From: an uncultured Prevotella sp.
GTDB lineage: Bacteria; Bacteroidota; Bacteroidia; Bacteroidales; Bacteroidaceae
DNA: 17,307 bases
NCBI GenBank assembly: GCA_937907705.1
Contig: CALCVP010000007.1
Location: 1 to 17,307 of the forward strand
Direction of reading: 5' to 3'
Positions 1 through 6,526 of the stretch are shown here, piece by piece. A program made the position numbers and the translations under genes. The notes below the pieces were generated by a model that was given only the letters and a program-made list of their open reading frames with translations, was not told the DNA's origin and searched no databases. How positions within the stretch are numbered: position 1 is the stretch's first letter; the number at the start of each line of letters is the position of its first letter.

Positions 1-197
1 TTAACGGGTGATTTCAGCATTTGTTTTTCGGAACATCTAACTGGACACCCTATTTATTTTTGTTCCGTATATTACACTCATAGTTTAATATAAAGCTAAA
101 TATCCAACTGTAAAGATATATGTTTTTATTTATTCTTGCAAGGGTTTAGTTAGAATAATAACTTTGAAATAAACCATAAGTATAAGTTGCAGCATAA

Positions 198-497
198 TTA
201 CCAACCAAAGAACGGATTCCATCCTTCCATGATCTGCTTGCTTATAACGTTGATGATTTCTGTAGCACGTCTTACTCTTTCCGAAACGCGAAGTTCAGAA
301 CCAATCCAATACTTTTTACGTCTTATCTTGTTTGTGTCAGGGTCTCTGGTATAAAAATCCACATACCACTCTTTTCCTTTGTGTAACTTGGGGTAGGTGT
401 AGCCTACAAGCTCTGAAACATTACCCGATAAAAAATTTGCACACATTTTTTTAACATCTTTTATTGCACATTTTTCAGTACGCCTAAAGATGTTCAT
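198..497 (-). pseudogene. Truncated tyrosine recombinase (integrase), N-terminal arm-binding part only
   Basis: The 99-residue product resembles the N-terminal DNA-binding segment of Bacteroidetes tyrosine integrases: a lysine-rich start to the domain, a WYVDFYTRDP strand, a basic RRKKYW stretch, then a helix ending in GWNPFF, where the family normally enters the SAM-like core-binding domain. Intact relatives run to roughly 350-420 residues. Here a stop follows GWNPFFGW, and the minus-strand sequence down to position 1 shows no core or catalytic Arg/His/Tyr motifs. It is therefore a fragment that cannot recombine DNA. The start is uncertain; an internal Met at residue 19 is possible. It lies next to a tRNA-end-like sequence and a stem-loop, which fits the edge of a decayed integrated element. 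The family assignment comes from recognition of the arm-domain pattern; no alignment was run. Confidence 0.62.
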
Positions 498-533
498 CCG
501 ACATGTTGTTTGAAATCGTCCGTAATTCGTCCG
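494..533. repeat. Short direct repeats upstream of the integrase fragment
   Basis: TCGTCCG occurs at 516-522 and 527-533, separated by TAAT, with a one-mismatch copy, TCATCCG, at 494-500. The spacings of 11 bp and 22 bp start-to-start are about one and two helical turns. They could be arm-type binding sites for the integrase, but this is inference from position and spacing. Confidence 0.35.
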
Positions 534-545
534 ATGTATATAAAG

Positions 546-590
546 AAAGTCAGCGTAACTTGTTGTTTTATAACTCGTTACGCTGACTTT
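546..590. terminator. 14-bp perfect stem-loop between integrase fragment and patatin gene
   Basis: The arms at 546-559 and 577-590 are perfectly complementary over 14 bp around a 17-nt loop. Read on the minus strand, the hairpin is followed by a T-rich run (TTTCTTTATAT), so it could end transcription coming from the patatin gene. It also directly abuts the tRNA-end-like sequence at 591-609, so it may instead belong to the attachment region of the element. Confidence 0.5.
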
Positions 591-609
591 GGCGGAGAGA
601 GGGACTCCC
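591..609 (-). other. tRNA 3'-end fragment, possible attachment-site core
   Basis: On the minus strand this reads GAGTCCCTCTCTCCGCC (the 593-609 core lies within this span). It fits the last part of a TpsiC arm (GAGTCCC), the 3' acceptor strand TCTCTCC and discriminator G, as in a serine tRNA with acceptor GGAGAGA. The match stops there and no tRNA body is present. Integrative elements often carry such a tRNA-end copy at one boundary, and the adjacent integrase fragment supports that reading. Confidence 0.45.
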
Positions 610-639
610 CGTAATATTAATTTGCTACATACTACCTAC

Positions 640-1482
640 TTAATAATACTTTTTACAAAATTCCTCACCCAATGCAAAGCCTTCTTCGTATAGGCGTTCC
701 AGTTTAGCCAAATCCTTGTCTATGCGTCCCACTTCCATAGGCCTTTGCGGGCGGATGCAGAGTATTTGCCCCATACGTTCCATTTCTTCTATCTGTTCCA
801 ATTGCCGGTTGTATGTTTCACATCGATGGCTGAGCATTACCCTTAACCGGGGATAGTTTTTATAAATGAAATGAGGAATCTTATGGTCATGCTCCGTACT
901 TCTGAATCCATAGTTGCGTGTCAAAACCACCACATTCTTGTGGTGTCCCTGCCCCATAGCCCGTATTACAGGAATGCTGTCTACGATGCCTCCGTCAAGC
1001 ATGGGAATACCATCTACATGCACTATCTTGCTTACATACGGCAAGCTGCTGCTTGCCCTCACAATATCGAGCAGTCGCTGCTTGTCTTTCTTTTCAGTAA
1101 GATAACAGGCTCTGCCTGTAAGACAGTTGGTAGTAACCATTTCAAACACGTCTGGATTGTTGAAATAAGTGTCATAGTCATAAGGCAGCAACGAATTTGG
1201 AAAGCGGTCATAGAGCAGCTTTCTGTCAAAGATGCACCCTTGGGTTACAAGATGGCGTAAACCGATGTATTTGTATTGAGCCAAATAGTCAATATTGGAA
1301 ATGCGTGCCCTTCTTATCTGGTGGCTCATGTATGACAAGCCGTTACATGCACCGGCAGAGACTGCTACCACATAATGAAAATAAGCATTATGCTTCATGA
1401 AGCCATCCAACACGCCACTGGTAAAAACCCCTCGCATGCCTCCACCTTCTAAAACCAAGCCTGTATTTCTGTCAATTTGCAT
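640..1482 (-). CDS. Patatin-like phospholipase (YjjU-type)
   Basis: This 280-residue protein has the patatin fold signatures. A glycine-rich oxyanion loop, LEGGGMRGVF, lies at residues 11-20. The nucleophile elbow AVSAG carries Ser42, and a DGG motif carries catalytic Asp163 (LDGGIVDSIPV). The Ser/Asp dyad hydrolyses acyl esters of phospholipids. The elbow has Ala in place of the usual first Gly of GxSxG, seen in some family members. There is no signal peptide or membrane segment, so it is probably cytosolic. Length and the central loop fit the YjjU-like bacterial branch. It is transcribed away from the peptidase pair; a TACCTTTG element on the minus strand at 1503-1510 sits just upstream of the start. 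The natural substrate cannot be told from the sequence. Confidence 0.85.
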   Translation of the reverse strand: MQIDRNTGLVLEGGGMRGVFTSGVLDGFMKHNAYFHYVVAVSAGACNGLSYMSHQIRRARISNIDYLAQYKYIGLRHLVTQGCIFDRKLLYDRFPNSLLPYDYDTYFNNPDVFEMVTTNCLTGRACYLTEKKDKQRLLDIVRASSSLPYVSKIVHVDGIPMLDGGIVDSIPVIRAMGQGHHKNVVVLTRNYGFRSTEHDHKIPHFIYKNYPRLRVMLSHRCETYNRQLEQIEEMERMGQILCIRPQRPMEVGRIDKDLAKLERLYEEGFALGEEFCKKYY

Positions 1483-1502
1483 AAAATAATAAAAATCTAC
1501 TG

Positions 1503-1510
1503 CAAAGGTA
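1503..1510 (-). promoter_or_regulatory. Putative -7 promoter element for the patatin gene
   Basis: TACCTTTG on the minus strand matches the Bacteroidetes TAnnTTTG -7 consensus and lies 21 bp from the patatin start codon. No convincing TTTG -33 box was found at the right distance, so the assignment rests on the -7 element and its position. Confidence 0.5.
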
Positions 1511-1532
1511 ATGAAATTAAACTAAAAATGCC

Positions 1533-1540
1533 TACCTTTG
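1533..1540 (+). promoter_or_regulatory. Putative -7 promoter element for the peptidase pair
   Basis: TACCTTTG on the plus strand is the mirror image of the divergent element at 1503-1510. Initiation a few bases downstream would give a leader of about 170 nt before the aminopeptidase start at 1716. The -33 region is weak. Confidence 0.45.
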
Positions 1541-1571
1541 TGCTGAAAATATGGTATGTAACCGTTCAAAA

Positions 1572-1665
1572 ATGAAATAAGGAGGCATGCTGTTGCCACT
1601 ATTTCATAATGTATTGCATACGCAAAACGACAACATCCGTACATAGTTGCTGCAGAACAGCATGC
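1572..1665 (+). repeat. Overlapping inverted repeats in the pepP leader
   Basis: Two inverted repeats share sequence. ATGAAATA (1572-1579) pairs with TATTTCAT (1600-1607), enclosing GGCA/TGCC. GCATGCTGTT (1585-1594) is perfectly complementary to AACAGCATGC (1656-1665). The two pairings compete for the same bases, so the leader could form either of two structures. No function is shown. Confidence 0.4.
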
Positions 1666-1715
1666 GAAGTATGGTTTAGACATTATTTTATAGTAGAATT
1701 ATTAAAATTAGCTCT

Positions 1716-3110
1716 ATGTTCAGCAAAGAGACCTACGTAAACCGTCGCGCCGAGTTGAAAAAACTTGTAAAGAGCGGTGTGATTATTCTTTTTGGAAACA
1801 ATGATTCTCCTGCCAATGGTCCTGCCAATGGCTATGATCCTTTCAGACAAGACTCCTCTTTTCTTTATTATTTCGGATTGGAAAGAGACGGTTTGGTAGG
1901 TGTAATAGACATTGACAATGACATGGAGACGCTTGTGGGCAACGATATCGACATTGACGATATTGTATGGTTTGGCTCAGTAGACAGTGTGCACGACATG
2001 GCAGAACAGGCAGGAGTGGCTAATACTGCCCCCATGAAATCGCTGCAAATTATCTGCAACAATGCGTTGAGGGCTAAGCGCACGATACACTTTCTTCCCC
2101 CTTATCGCTTTGATACCAAATTACAGATTTTTGATCTTTTGGGCATACACCCAAACCAACAGAAAGAGGCAGCTTCTATTGACCTGATTAAGGCCGTAGT
2201 AAAGATGCGTTCAACCAAGACCGAAACAGAGATAGAAGAGCTGGAGAAAGCAGCAGTAATAGGTTATAAAATGCACACTACAGCCATGGCGCTGACAAAG
2301 CCTGGTGTTACAGAGAAGTTTGTAGGTGCCCATGTAGACTGCATGGCCAAATCATACGGAAAAATGGTTAGTTTCCCTACTATTTATACCCAGCATGGCG
2401 AAATCATGCATGGAAACCCGTCTTACAATGAGTTGGAGAGTGGGCGCTTGGTGCTCTGCGATGCTGGTGCAGAAACTCGCAGTGGCTATTGTTCAGACAA
2501 TACACGTACCTATCCTGTCAACGGCAAGTTTACGCAGCGTCAGTTGGAAATATATCAGATTGTAGAGGCTTGCCACGACCTTACTCTGAAGTTGGCCAAA
2601 CCAGGTGTAAAGTATTACGATGTTCACATGAGCATTTGCAAGCTGATGACCGACCGCTTGAAGGAGATAGGCCTGATGAAAGGCAATACAGATGATGCTG
2701 TCAAGGCTGGTGCACACGCCATGTTTCTGCCTCATGGCTTAGGCCACATGATGGGCATGGATGTACATGATATGGAGGCTCTTGGGCAGATTTATGTAGG
2801 CTTTGATGAAGAAATACAGCCAGTAGACCAGTTTGGAACTAACTGTCTGCGCATGGGTCGCCGTCTGCAAAAAGGCTTCGTTGTTACAGATGAACCAGGT
2901 ATCTATTTCATACCGGCACTGATAGACGAGTGGAAAGCAAAAGGTCTACATAAAGACTTTATCAATTACGACTTGTTGGAGACTTACAAAGATTTCGGTG
3001 GCATACGCATCGAAGACGATGTACTGATTACTGACAACGGTTGCCGCTTTATAGGCAAAGACCGTATACCTTACCATCCCAAAGACATAGAGGCATTTAT
3101 GGCTCGTTAA
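1716..3110 (+). CDS. pepP: Xaa-Pro aminopeptidase (M24B, aminopeptidase P family)
   Basis: The enzyme removes N-terminal residues that precede proline. The 464-residue length fits bacterial aminopeptidase P: an N-terminal creatinase-like domain (about residues 1-170) and a C-terminal pita-bread catalytic domain. All five metal ligands are visible: Asp249 (LCDAGAE), Asp261 (SDNTRTYPVNG), His344, Glu393 (DEPGIYF) and Glu433 (IRIEDDV). The supporting histidines His340 and His351 lie in PHGLGHMMGMDVHD, with the same spacing as in E. coli PepP. There is no signal peptide, so it is cytosolic. The start follows a long AT-rich leader without a Shine-Dalgarno site, normal for this group. The secreted C1 peptidase begins 65 bp downstream on the same strand with no terminator between, so the two probably share a transcript and a role in peptide breakdown. 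Confidence 0.93.
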   Translation: MFSKETYVNRRAELKKLVKSGVIILFGNNDSPANGPANGYDPFRQDSSFLYYFGLERDGLVGVIDIDNDMETLVGNDIDIDDIVWFGSVDSVHDMAEQAGVANTAPMKSLQIICNNALRAKRTIHFLPPYRFDTKLQIFDLLGIHPNQQKEAASIDLIKAVVKMRSTKTETEIEELEKAAVIGYKMHTTAMALTKPGVTEKFVGAHVDCMAKSYGKMVSFPTIYTQHGEIMHGNPSYNELESGRLVLCDAGAETRSGYCSDNTRTYPVNGKFTQRQLEIYQIVEACHDLTLKLAKPGVKYYDVHMSICKLMTDRLKEIGLMKGNTDDAVKAGAHAMFLPHGLGHMMGMDVHDMEALGQIYVGFDEEIQPVDQFGTNCLRMGRRLQKGFVVTDEPGIYFIPALIDEWKAKGLHKDFINYDLLETYKDFGGIRIEDDVLITDNGCRFIGKDRIPYHPKDIEAFMAR

Positions 3111-3175
3111 GCACGAAATGCCGGTAGGGTCTCCATAAAAGACCAAGGACATCAAACAACTATAAATTATACAGA

Positions 3176-4375
3176 ATGAAGAAAATGCTTACCATGGCTC
3201 TCTTGGCTTGTTTGGCTTTGAGTGCCAATGCACAGGAAAAGAAAGATTCCACTAAGAACAAGCCTGTGTTTACTACCATTAAGGAAAACAAAATTACAAG
3301 TATCAAAGACCAAAACAGAAGTGGTACCTGTTGGGCTTATTCTACGTTGAGCTATTTTGAGAGCGAGATTTTAAAGAATACAGGCAAGACTTACGACCTC
3401 TGCGAAATGTTTGTGGCTCACCATACCTATACCGACAGAGCTATTGCTTCTGTCCGCATGCATGGTGATGTATCTTTCTCGCAAGGCGGCAGCGCTTATG
3501 ATGTGCTCTATTGCTTGCAGAACTACGGTATCTGCCCTGAGGAAGCTATGCCACTACCAGGCACACTTTATGGCGATTCTTTGGCTAATTTCGGCGAGTT
3601 CTTCAGTGTGCTTGAACCTTATGTAAACGCCATTGCCAAGAGCAATTCCAAGAAGCTTTCCCCTGCTTGGAAAACCGGTTTTAATGGTATTTTGGATGCT
3701 TATCTCGGCAAACTGCCTGAGGAGTTCACGTATCAGGGAAAGACTTACACTCCTAAAACCTTTGTGCAGAGTTTAGGCCTTAACCTCGACGATTATGTAA
3801 CTATTACAAGTTACACCCATCACCCCTTCTGGTCAAAGTTTGCAGTAGAGGTACAAGACAACTGGCGCTGGCCATTGAGCTATAACCTTCCTATGGAAGA
3901 TATGATGCGTGTAATAGACAATGCTGTCAATCAGGGCTATACCATAGCATGGGGCGGCGACGTTACCGAAGATGGCTTCACTCGCAAAGGTCTTGGAATT
4001 GCCTATGATGTAAAGAAGGCGCGCAGTATGGCAGGCACAGATGCTGACCACTGGTTCAAACTTTCTTCTACCGAGAAGAAGAGCAAGCTCGACTCTTTAG
4101 GCATCGATGCTCCTGAAATAGTACCTACACAGGAGATGCGTCAAGAGGCTTATGACAACTGGGAGACGACAGATGACCACGGTATGCTGATTTTCGGCAT
4201 TGCAAAAGACCAGCATGGGCGTGAGTACTATATGGTAAAGAACTCTTGGGGAGAGTATGGCGACTATAAAGGCATTTGGTACATGTCAAAGAATTATGTA
4301 GCCTACAAGACCATGGACTTTATGGTCAACAAGAATGCCATTCCTAAGGATATCCGCAAAAAAATGGGCATTTAA
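3176..4375 (+). CDS. Secreted C1-family aminopeptidase (bleomycin hydrolase / PepC-like)
   Basis: This is a papain-fold cysteine peptidase of 399 residues. The catalytic set is complete: Gln46 of the oxyanion hole and nucleophile Cys52 in DQNRSGTCWAY, His335 in TTDDHGMLIFG, and Asn356 in VKNSWGE. The DDHGM and KNSWG contexts match the bleomycin hydrolase/PepC subfamily, whose members are mostly hexameric aminopeptidases. Unlike cytosolic PepC, it begins with a signal peptide (MKKMLTMALLACLALSANA, likely cleaved before Gln20), so it probably acts in the periplasm or outside the cell. This secreted form is common in Bacteroidales. It follows pepP by 65 bp and is closed by the hairpin terminator at 4457-4513. 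The substrate range is not readable from the sequence. Confidence 0.9.
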   Translation: MKKMLTMALLACLALSANAQEKKDSTKNKPVFTTIKENKITSIKDQNRSGTCWAYSTLSYFESEILKNTGKTYDLCEMFVAHHTYTDRAIASVRMHGDVSFSQGGSAYDVLYCLQNYGICPEEAMPLPGTLYGDSLANFGEFFSVLEPYVNAIAKSNSKKLSPAWKTGFNGILDAYLGKLPEEFTYQGKTYTPKTFVQSLGLNLDDYVTITSYTHHPFWSKFAVEVQDNWRWPLSYNLPMEDMMRVIDNAVNQGYTIAWGGDVTEDGFTRKGLGIAYDVKKARSMAGTDADHWFKLSSTEKKSKLDSLGIDAPEIVPTQEMRQEAYDNWETTDDHGMLIFGIAKDQHGREYYMVKNSWGEYGDYKGIWYMSKNYVAYKTMDFMVNKNAIPKDIRKKMGI

Positions 4376-4456
4376 GCTTATTTGCCATTCGCTATACAAA
4401 AGGAGAGTGCAGAACCGAGGCTGTCGCTCCTTAAAATTTACAATAATTATAAAGCT

Positions 4457-4513
4457 AAAAGAGCTGTATCAAGAACTCTGCATGGAGCAAAGATACGGCT
4501 CTTTTCTTTTTTT
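4457..4513 (+). terminator. Rho-independent terminator of the pepP/C1 peptidase unit
   Basis: AAAAGAGCTGTATC (4457-4470) pairs with GATACGGCTCTTTT (4492-4505), a 14-bp stem with a single G-U pair, followed by a T-rich run to 4513. Confidence 0.8.
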
Positions 4514-4517
4514 CTTG

Positions 4518-4720
4518 CTCATTCAGCACTATTCAGACTTCAAATCAAAAGCTCATTAGAACTGAATTTGAAAACTCCCCCACAACCTTCTGTCGCTCCA
4601 AGTGGCAATTATGGGATAGCATTTCTGTACTTGTTTTACACGCTTGACTACCCACTTTATTTTTACTTGTATTCCACTTTTTGCAGGAAATCTTAACTTT
4701 TTTATAAAAAACAAGCAAAA
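4518..4720. other. Intergenic stretch with no recognised gene
   Basis: Together with the terminator this fills the roughly 400-bp gap between the C1 peptidase and tRNA-Arg. I see no coding bias, repeat array or mobile-element end here. A 10-bp word, CTGTCGCTCC, occurs at 4421-4430 and again at 4590-4599, without further similarity around it. Confidence 0.4.
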
Positions 4721-4723
4721 ACA

Positions 4724-4755
4724 TTTGGCGGATAAAAATAAAATTACTACCTTTG
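4724..4755 (+). promoter_or_regulatory. Consensus Bacteroidetes promoter of tRNA-Arg
   Basis: A -33 TTTG at 4724-4727 and a -7 TACCTTTG at 4748-4755 are separated by 20 bp, matching the primary-sigma consensus of the phylum. Transcription would start about 10-15 bp before the tRNA. Confidence 0.85.
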
Positions 4756-4772
4756 CATCGCATTTAAGAAAA

Positions 4773-4846
4773 GGCCCCGTGGCTCAACTGAATAGAGCAT
4801 CTGACTACGGATCAGAAGGTTACAGGTTTGAATCCTGTCGGGGTCA
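4773..4846 (+). tRNA. tRNA-Arg (anticodon ACG)
   Basis: A full cloverleaf can be drawn over 74 nt: acceptor GGCCCCG/CGGGGTC with one G-U pair, D-stem GCTC/GAGC, anticodon stem TCTGA/TCAGA around loop CTACGGA, variable loop AGGTT, and T-stem ACAGG/CCTGT with loop TTTGAAT. The anticodon is ACG, so this is the tRNA for CGN arginine codons whose A34 is normally deaminated to inosine. CCA is not encoded. It has its own promoter upstream and a hairpin terminator about 80 bp downstream. Confidence 0.95.
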
Positions 4847-4928
4847 CGAAATAATTCTAGTGGAGCTACAAATAGTTTTATCGAAATTATATTGGATTTC
4901 ACGAGAATTATAAAGAATTTAAAATTGC

Positions 4929-4963
4929 AAAAGAGGATGTTATTCATTTAACATCCTCTTTTT
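4929..4963 (+). terminator. Rho-independent terminator downstream of tRNA-Arg
   Basis: AAAAGAGGATGTTA (4929-4942) pairs perfectly with TAACATCCTCTTTT (4949-4962) around a 6-nt loop and ends in a T run. It would stop the tRNA transcript, and the A/T symmetry also allows function in the other direction. Confidence 0.85.
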
Positions 4964-5042
4964 GTATATTACAGACTTTGCACGGTGGCGTGCACCATCC
5001 TCGGTTGGTAGCCACGAATATTAGAAATAAAGTTTTGTTAAT

Positions 5043-5208
5043 CTAATACATAGAGAATCTAATATCTCCGATGCCCTTGAAATGTTTTCTAAAAATTTTA
5101 TTTAGTATTGGACGACTTAGCGGATGCGTTGGTAAACCTGTTTTCAAAATAGTTGATGATGGTCTCGTTATGATTCTCAAATGTTGCTTGTTTTGCAACT
5201 GTATTTGT
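5043..5208 (-). pseudogene. Frameshifted C-terminal relic of a DDE transposase (ISL3-like)
   Basis: Reading the minus strand from 5208, one frame gives residues like FENHNETIINYFENRFTNAS then AKSSNTK before a stop at 5098-5100. The next frame continues NKIFRKHFKGIGDIRFSMY before a stop at 5043-5045. Joined, they follow the C-terminal pattern of Bacteroidetes ISL3-type transposases (NYFxNRxTNASAESFNAKIKxFRxxxRGIxDxxFFxxRL). The frame change at the A/T tract near 5095-5103 and the stops show decay. No inverted terminal repeats or target duplication were identified, and upstream parts of the transposase are not recognisable. The relic lies directly behind the tRNA-Arg terminator. Family assignment is from memory of the motif, so ISL3 is tentative; transposase origin is more secure. 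Confidence 0.6.
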
Positions 5209-5232
5209 TTATGTATGCTCAGCGTAAAGTAA

Positions 5233-5310
5233 CTTCGAAAGGTACTCGAATGGCATTCCAAGACTATTCAAATGCCTTTCGAAGGTTGAGATGCTTTCAA
5301 ATGCAACCTT
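5233..5310. repeat. Tandem inverted repeats in decayed intergenic DNA
   Basis: CTTCGAAAGG (5233-5242) is the perfect complement of CCTTTCGAAG (5275-5284). The overlapping AAGGTTG (5282-5288) pairs with CAACCTT (5304-5310). They lie upstream of the transposase relic and may be remains of it or an independent structured element. With the relic, they account for most of the gap between the tRNA terminator and the terminator at 5386; nothing else is evident there. Confidence 0.35.
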
Positions 5311-5385
5311 TGTTTAAGGTAATATTTGGCTGGCTTTTATGTATGACAAAGCCCTGACTCGTGAAAGTTGAGGCTTCTTATATAC

Positions 5386-5421
5386 AAAAAGGAGGGCGTG
5401 TTTAAATGCGCCCTCCTTTTT
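5386..5421. terminator. Bidirectional terminator downstream of the OmpH-like gene
   Basis: AAAAAGGAGGGCG (5386-5398) and CGCCCTCCTTTTT (5409-5421) form a perfect 13-bp stem with a 10-nt loop. With an A tract on one side and a T tract on the other it can work in both directions. Its clear client is the minus-strand lipoprotein gene ending at 5460. Confidence 0.85.
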
Positions 5422-5459
5422 GGTTTCTTTATCTTTAAAAATTCACTTTCAGGTAAGCC

Positions 5460-6047
5460 TTATTTCTTCGTGCCCTTGTAAGCTTTGTTTAATCCGGCAA
5501 TTACCTCATTGGTAATGTCATACGCTTTGTCAGCATACAGAATATTGTCTCCCGCTTTGCTTAAGATAAGACCATATTTTTTGTCTTTGTTGTATACAGC
5601 TAAATAGTGCTGTATGCTGTCGCGAAGCGCCTTGTTAAACTTGTCTGTCTCATTCTGAAATTCAGAGCCCAGACGCTGTTGCAGAGCTTGCAGGTCAGCA
5701 TTTTGTTTTTGCAAGCCAGCCTGTACAGCTTCAGCTTGCTGTTGAGTATATTTATTACTCTGAACATCCTGTTGAAATTTAGCGGCAGCAGCTTGCAGAG
5801 AGCGGCCTTTGGCATTGACAGTGTTTTGTATGTTTTGGCTCTTCTTCTGCAAGATAAGAGAATATTCTTTGCAAAATTTGTATTGAGACATTATAGAGTC
5901 AACCTCTACATAGGCAATTTTCATGCCATTGTTAGCAACTTTAGCTGCTTCAGGCTTCTCGTCTACTTGAGGAGCTTGCTTGTTGCATGATGTCAAGGTC
6001 AATGCTATCATGGCCAAGGCAAATGCTGAGCTGAATACTTTTTTCAT
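5460..6047 (-). CDS. OmpH/Skp-family periplasmic lipoprotein
   Basis: The 195-residue product starts with a lipoprotein signal ending in the lipobox LTSC, so Cys21 should be lipidated. After a short linker comes the OmpH signature MKIAYVEVDSIMSQYKF (about residues 42-58). A long Gln/Ala/Lys-rich coiled coil follows (about 65-150), then the closing strand YGLILSKAGDNILYAD and the helix ITNEVIAGLNKAYK. This is the Skp architecture: a trimeric chaperone with helical tentacles that holds unfolded outer-membrane proteins. Classical Skp is soluble; the lipid anchor here suggests tethering at a periplasmic membrane face, and the exact role may differ. The small membrane protein upstream ends 81 bp away on the same strand, so they may be cotranscribed. 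The hairpin at 5386-5421 ends the unit. Confidence 0.85.
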   Translation of the reverse strand: MKKVFSSAFALAMIALTLTSCNKQAPQVDEKPEAAKVANNGMKIAYVEVDSIMSQYKFCKEYSLILQKKSQNIQNTVNAKGRSLQAAAAKFQQDVQSNKYTQQQAEAVQAGLQKQNADLQALQQRLGSEFQNETDKFNKALRDSIQHYLAVYNKDKKYGLILSKAGDNILYADKAYDITNEVIAGLNKAYKGTKK

Positions 6048-6128
6048 GTTATAAAGTTTATTTGAATATAATATTGTTGTTTCAATTGTATAAGGAAACC
6101 GTTTACCTTGCGGATAAATGTCTATTGT

Positions 6129-6335
6129 CTATTTGTCTATGCGCTTTTCTGTGTACAAGTTCCTTGCTTCACGGTCTTGGTCTATTACACAGTGAATTTT
6201 CTGTTTGCGCAGTGCAGGATTGTCTTTTACGTGTTGTGAAGAAAATTTGCCGTTCTTTTTAAAAAGTAACTTCACGGCAAGTAAAGCAATGCAGATAGCA
6301 ATTATTAACACGCTTAAGCAAAAAGTTTCTATCAT
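6129..6335 (-). CDS. Small single-pass membrane protein, conserved-looking, function unknown
   Basis: From the ATG at 6335 the product is 68 residues: a hydrophobic helix (about residues 3-24, ETFCLSVLIIAICIALLAVK) followed by a basic soluble tail with KKNGKF, then HV and a CVIDQDREARN segment. I recall small proteins with one TM helix followed by KKNGKF and ending in DxEAR in Bacteroidetes genomes, but no function is known to me. An in-frame ATG at 6398 would add 21 residues. I prefer 6335 because the -7 promoter element (TATCTTTG, minus, 6354-6361) lies between the two, so most transcripts would not include the upstream ATG. The leader would then be only about 10-15 nt. It precedes the OmpH-like gene by 81 bp and may share its transcript. 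Confidence 0.65.
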   Translation of the reverse strand: MIETFCLSVLIIAICIALLAVKLLFKKNGKFSSQHVKDNPALRKQKIHCVIDQDREARNLYTEKRIDK

Positions 6336-6341
6336 TTTTCT

Positions 6342-6361
6342 TATTTTTGCATGCAAAGATA
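6342..6361. promoter_or_regulatory. Back-to-back promoter elements (divergent)
   Basis: TATTTTTG (plus, 6342-6349) and TATCTTTG (minus, 6354-6361) are separated by only CATG, forming an almost perfect palindrome. Each fits the TAnnTTTG -7 consensus. The minus element would serve the small membrane protein, with a TTTCG at 6381-6385 as a possible -33. The plus element would give pepD a leader of about 170 nt. Because the elements nearly overlap, only one polymerase could occupy the site at a time. Confidence 0.55.
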
Positions 6362-6453
6362 ATGCAAATCGAGTGAAAAACGAAATGAATTTATTCATTT
6401 CTTATTCCGAGATGCCACTTATCTTCTACAAAGATAGTGCAAATCGAGTGAAA
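6354..6453. repeat. Structured interspersed repeat, copy A
   Basis: The order of parts is CAAAGATA (6354-6361), a TGCAAATCGAGTGAAA word, a hairpin with arms 6382-6389 and 6394-6401 around loop TTTA, CCGAG (6407-6411), CTTATCTT (6418-6425), and CAAAGATA again (6429-6436). The 25-nt stretches 6354-6378 and 6429-6453 are identical except for one base. The same order of parts recurs at 8211-8287. I recall similar repeats scattered through Bacteroides and Prevotella genomes, but know no assigned function. Confidence 0.6.
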
Positions 6454-6526
6454 TGCAAAATAAAATGCAGTGAAACGCATCTAATTTTAGATTTCTAAAT
6501 ATAAATAATATTCAGTAAATATAATT

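Noticed and set aside
1581..1646. AAGGAGG followed by ATG as a leader peptide with a Shine-Dalgarno site
   Set aside because: The spacing between AGGAGG and ATG is about one base, too short, and Bacteroidetes rarely use this signal; the G-rich stretch is better explained as part of the hairpin.
4421..4599. Direct repeat CTGTCGCTCC as ends of an insertion element
   Set aside because: Only 10 bp match, flanks do not, and the interval contains a terminator but no coding remnant.
4382..4696. 104-codon plus-strand open frame after the C1 peptidase
   Set aside because: It runs straight through the strong terminator at 4457-4513 and its product looks like translated AT-rich non-coding DNA.
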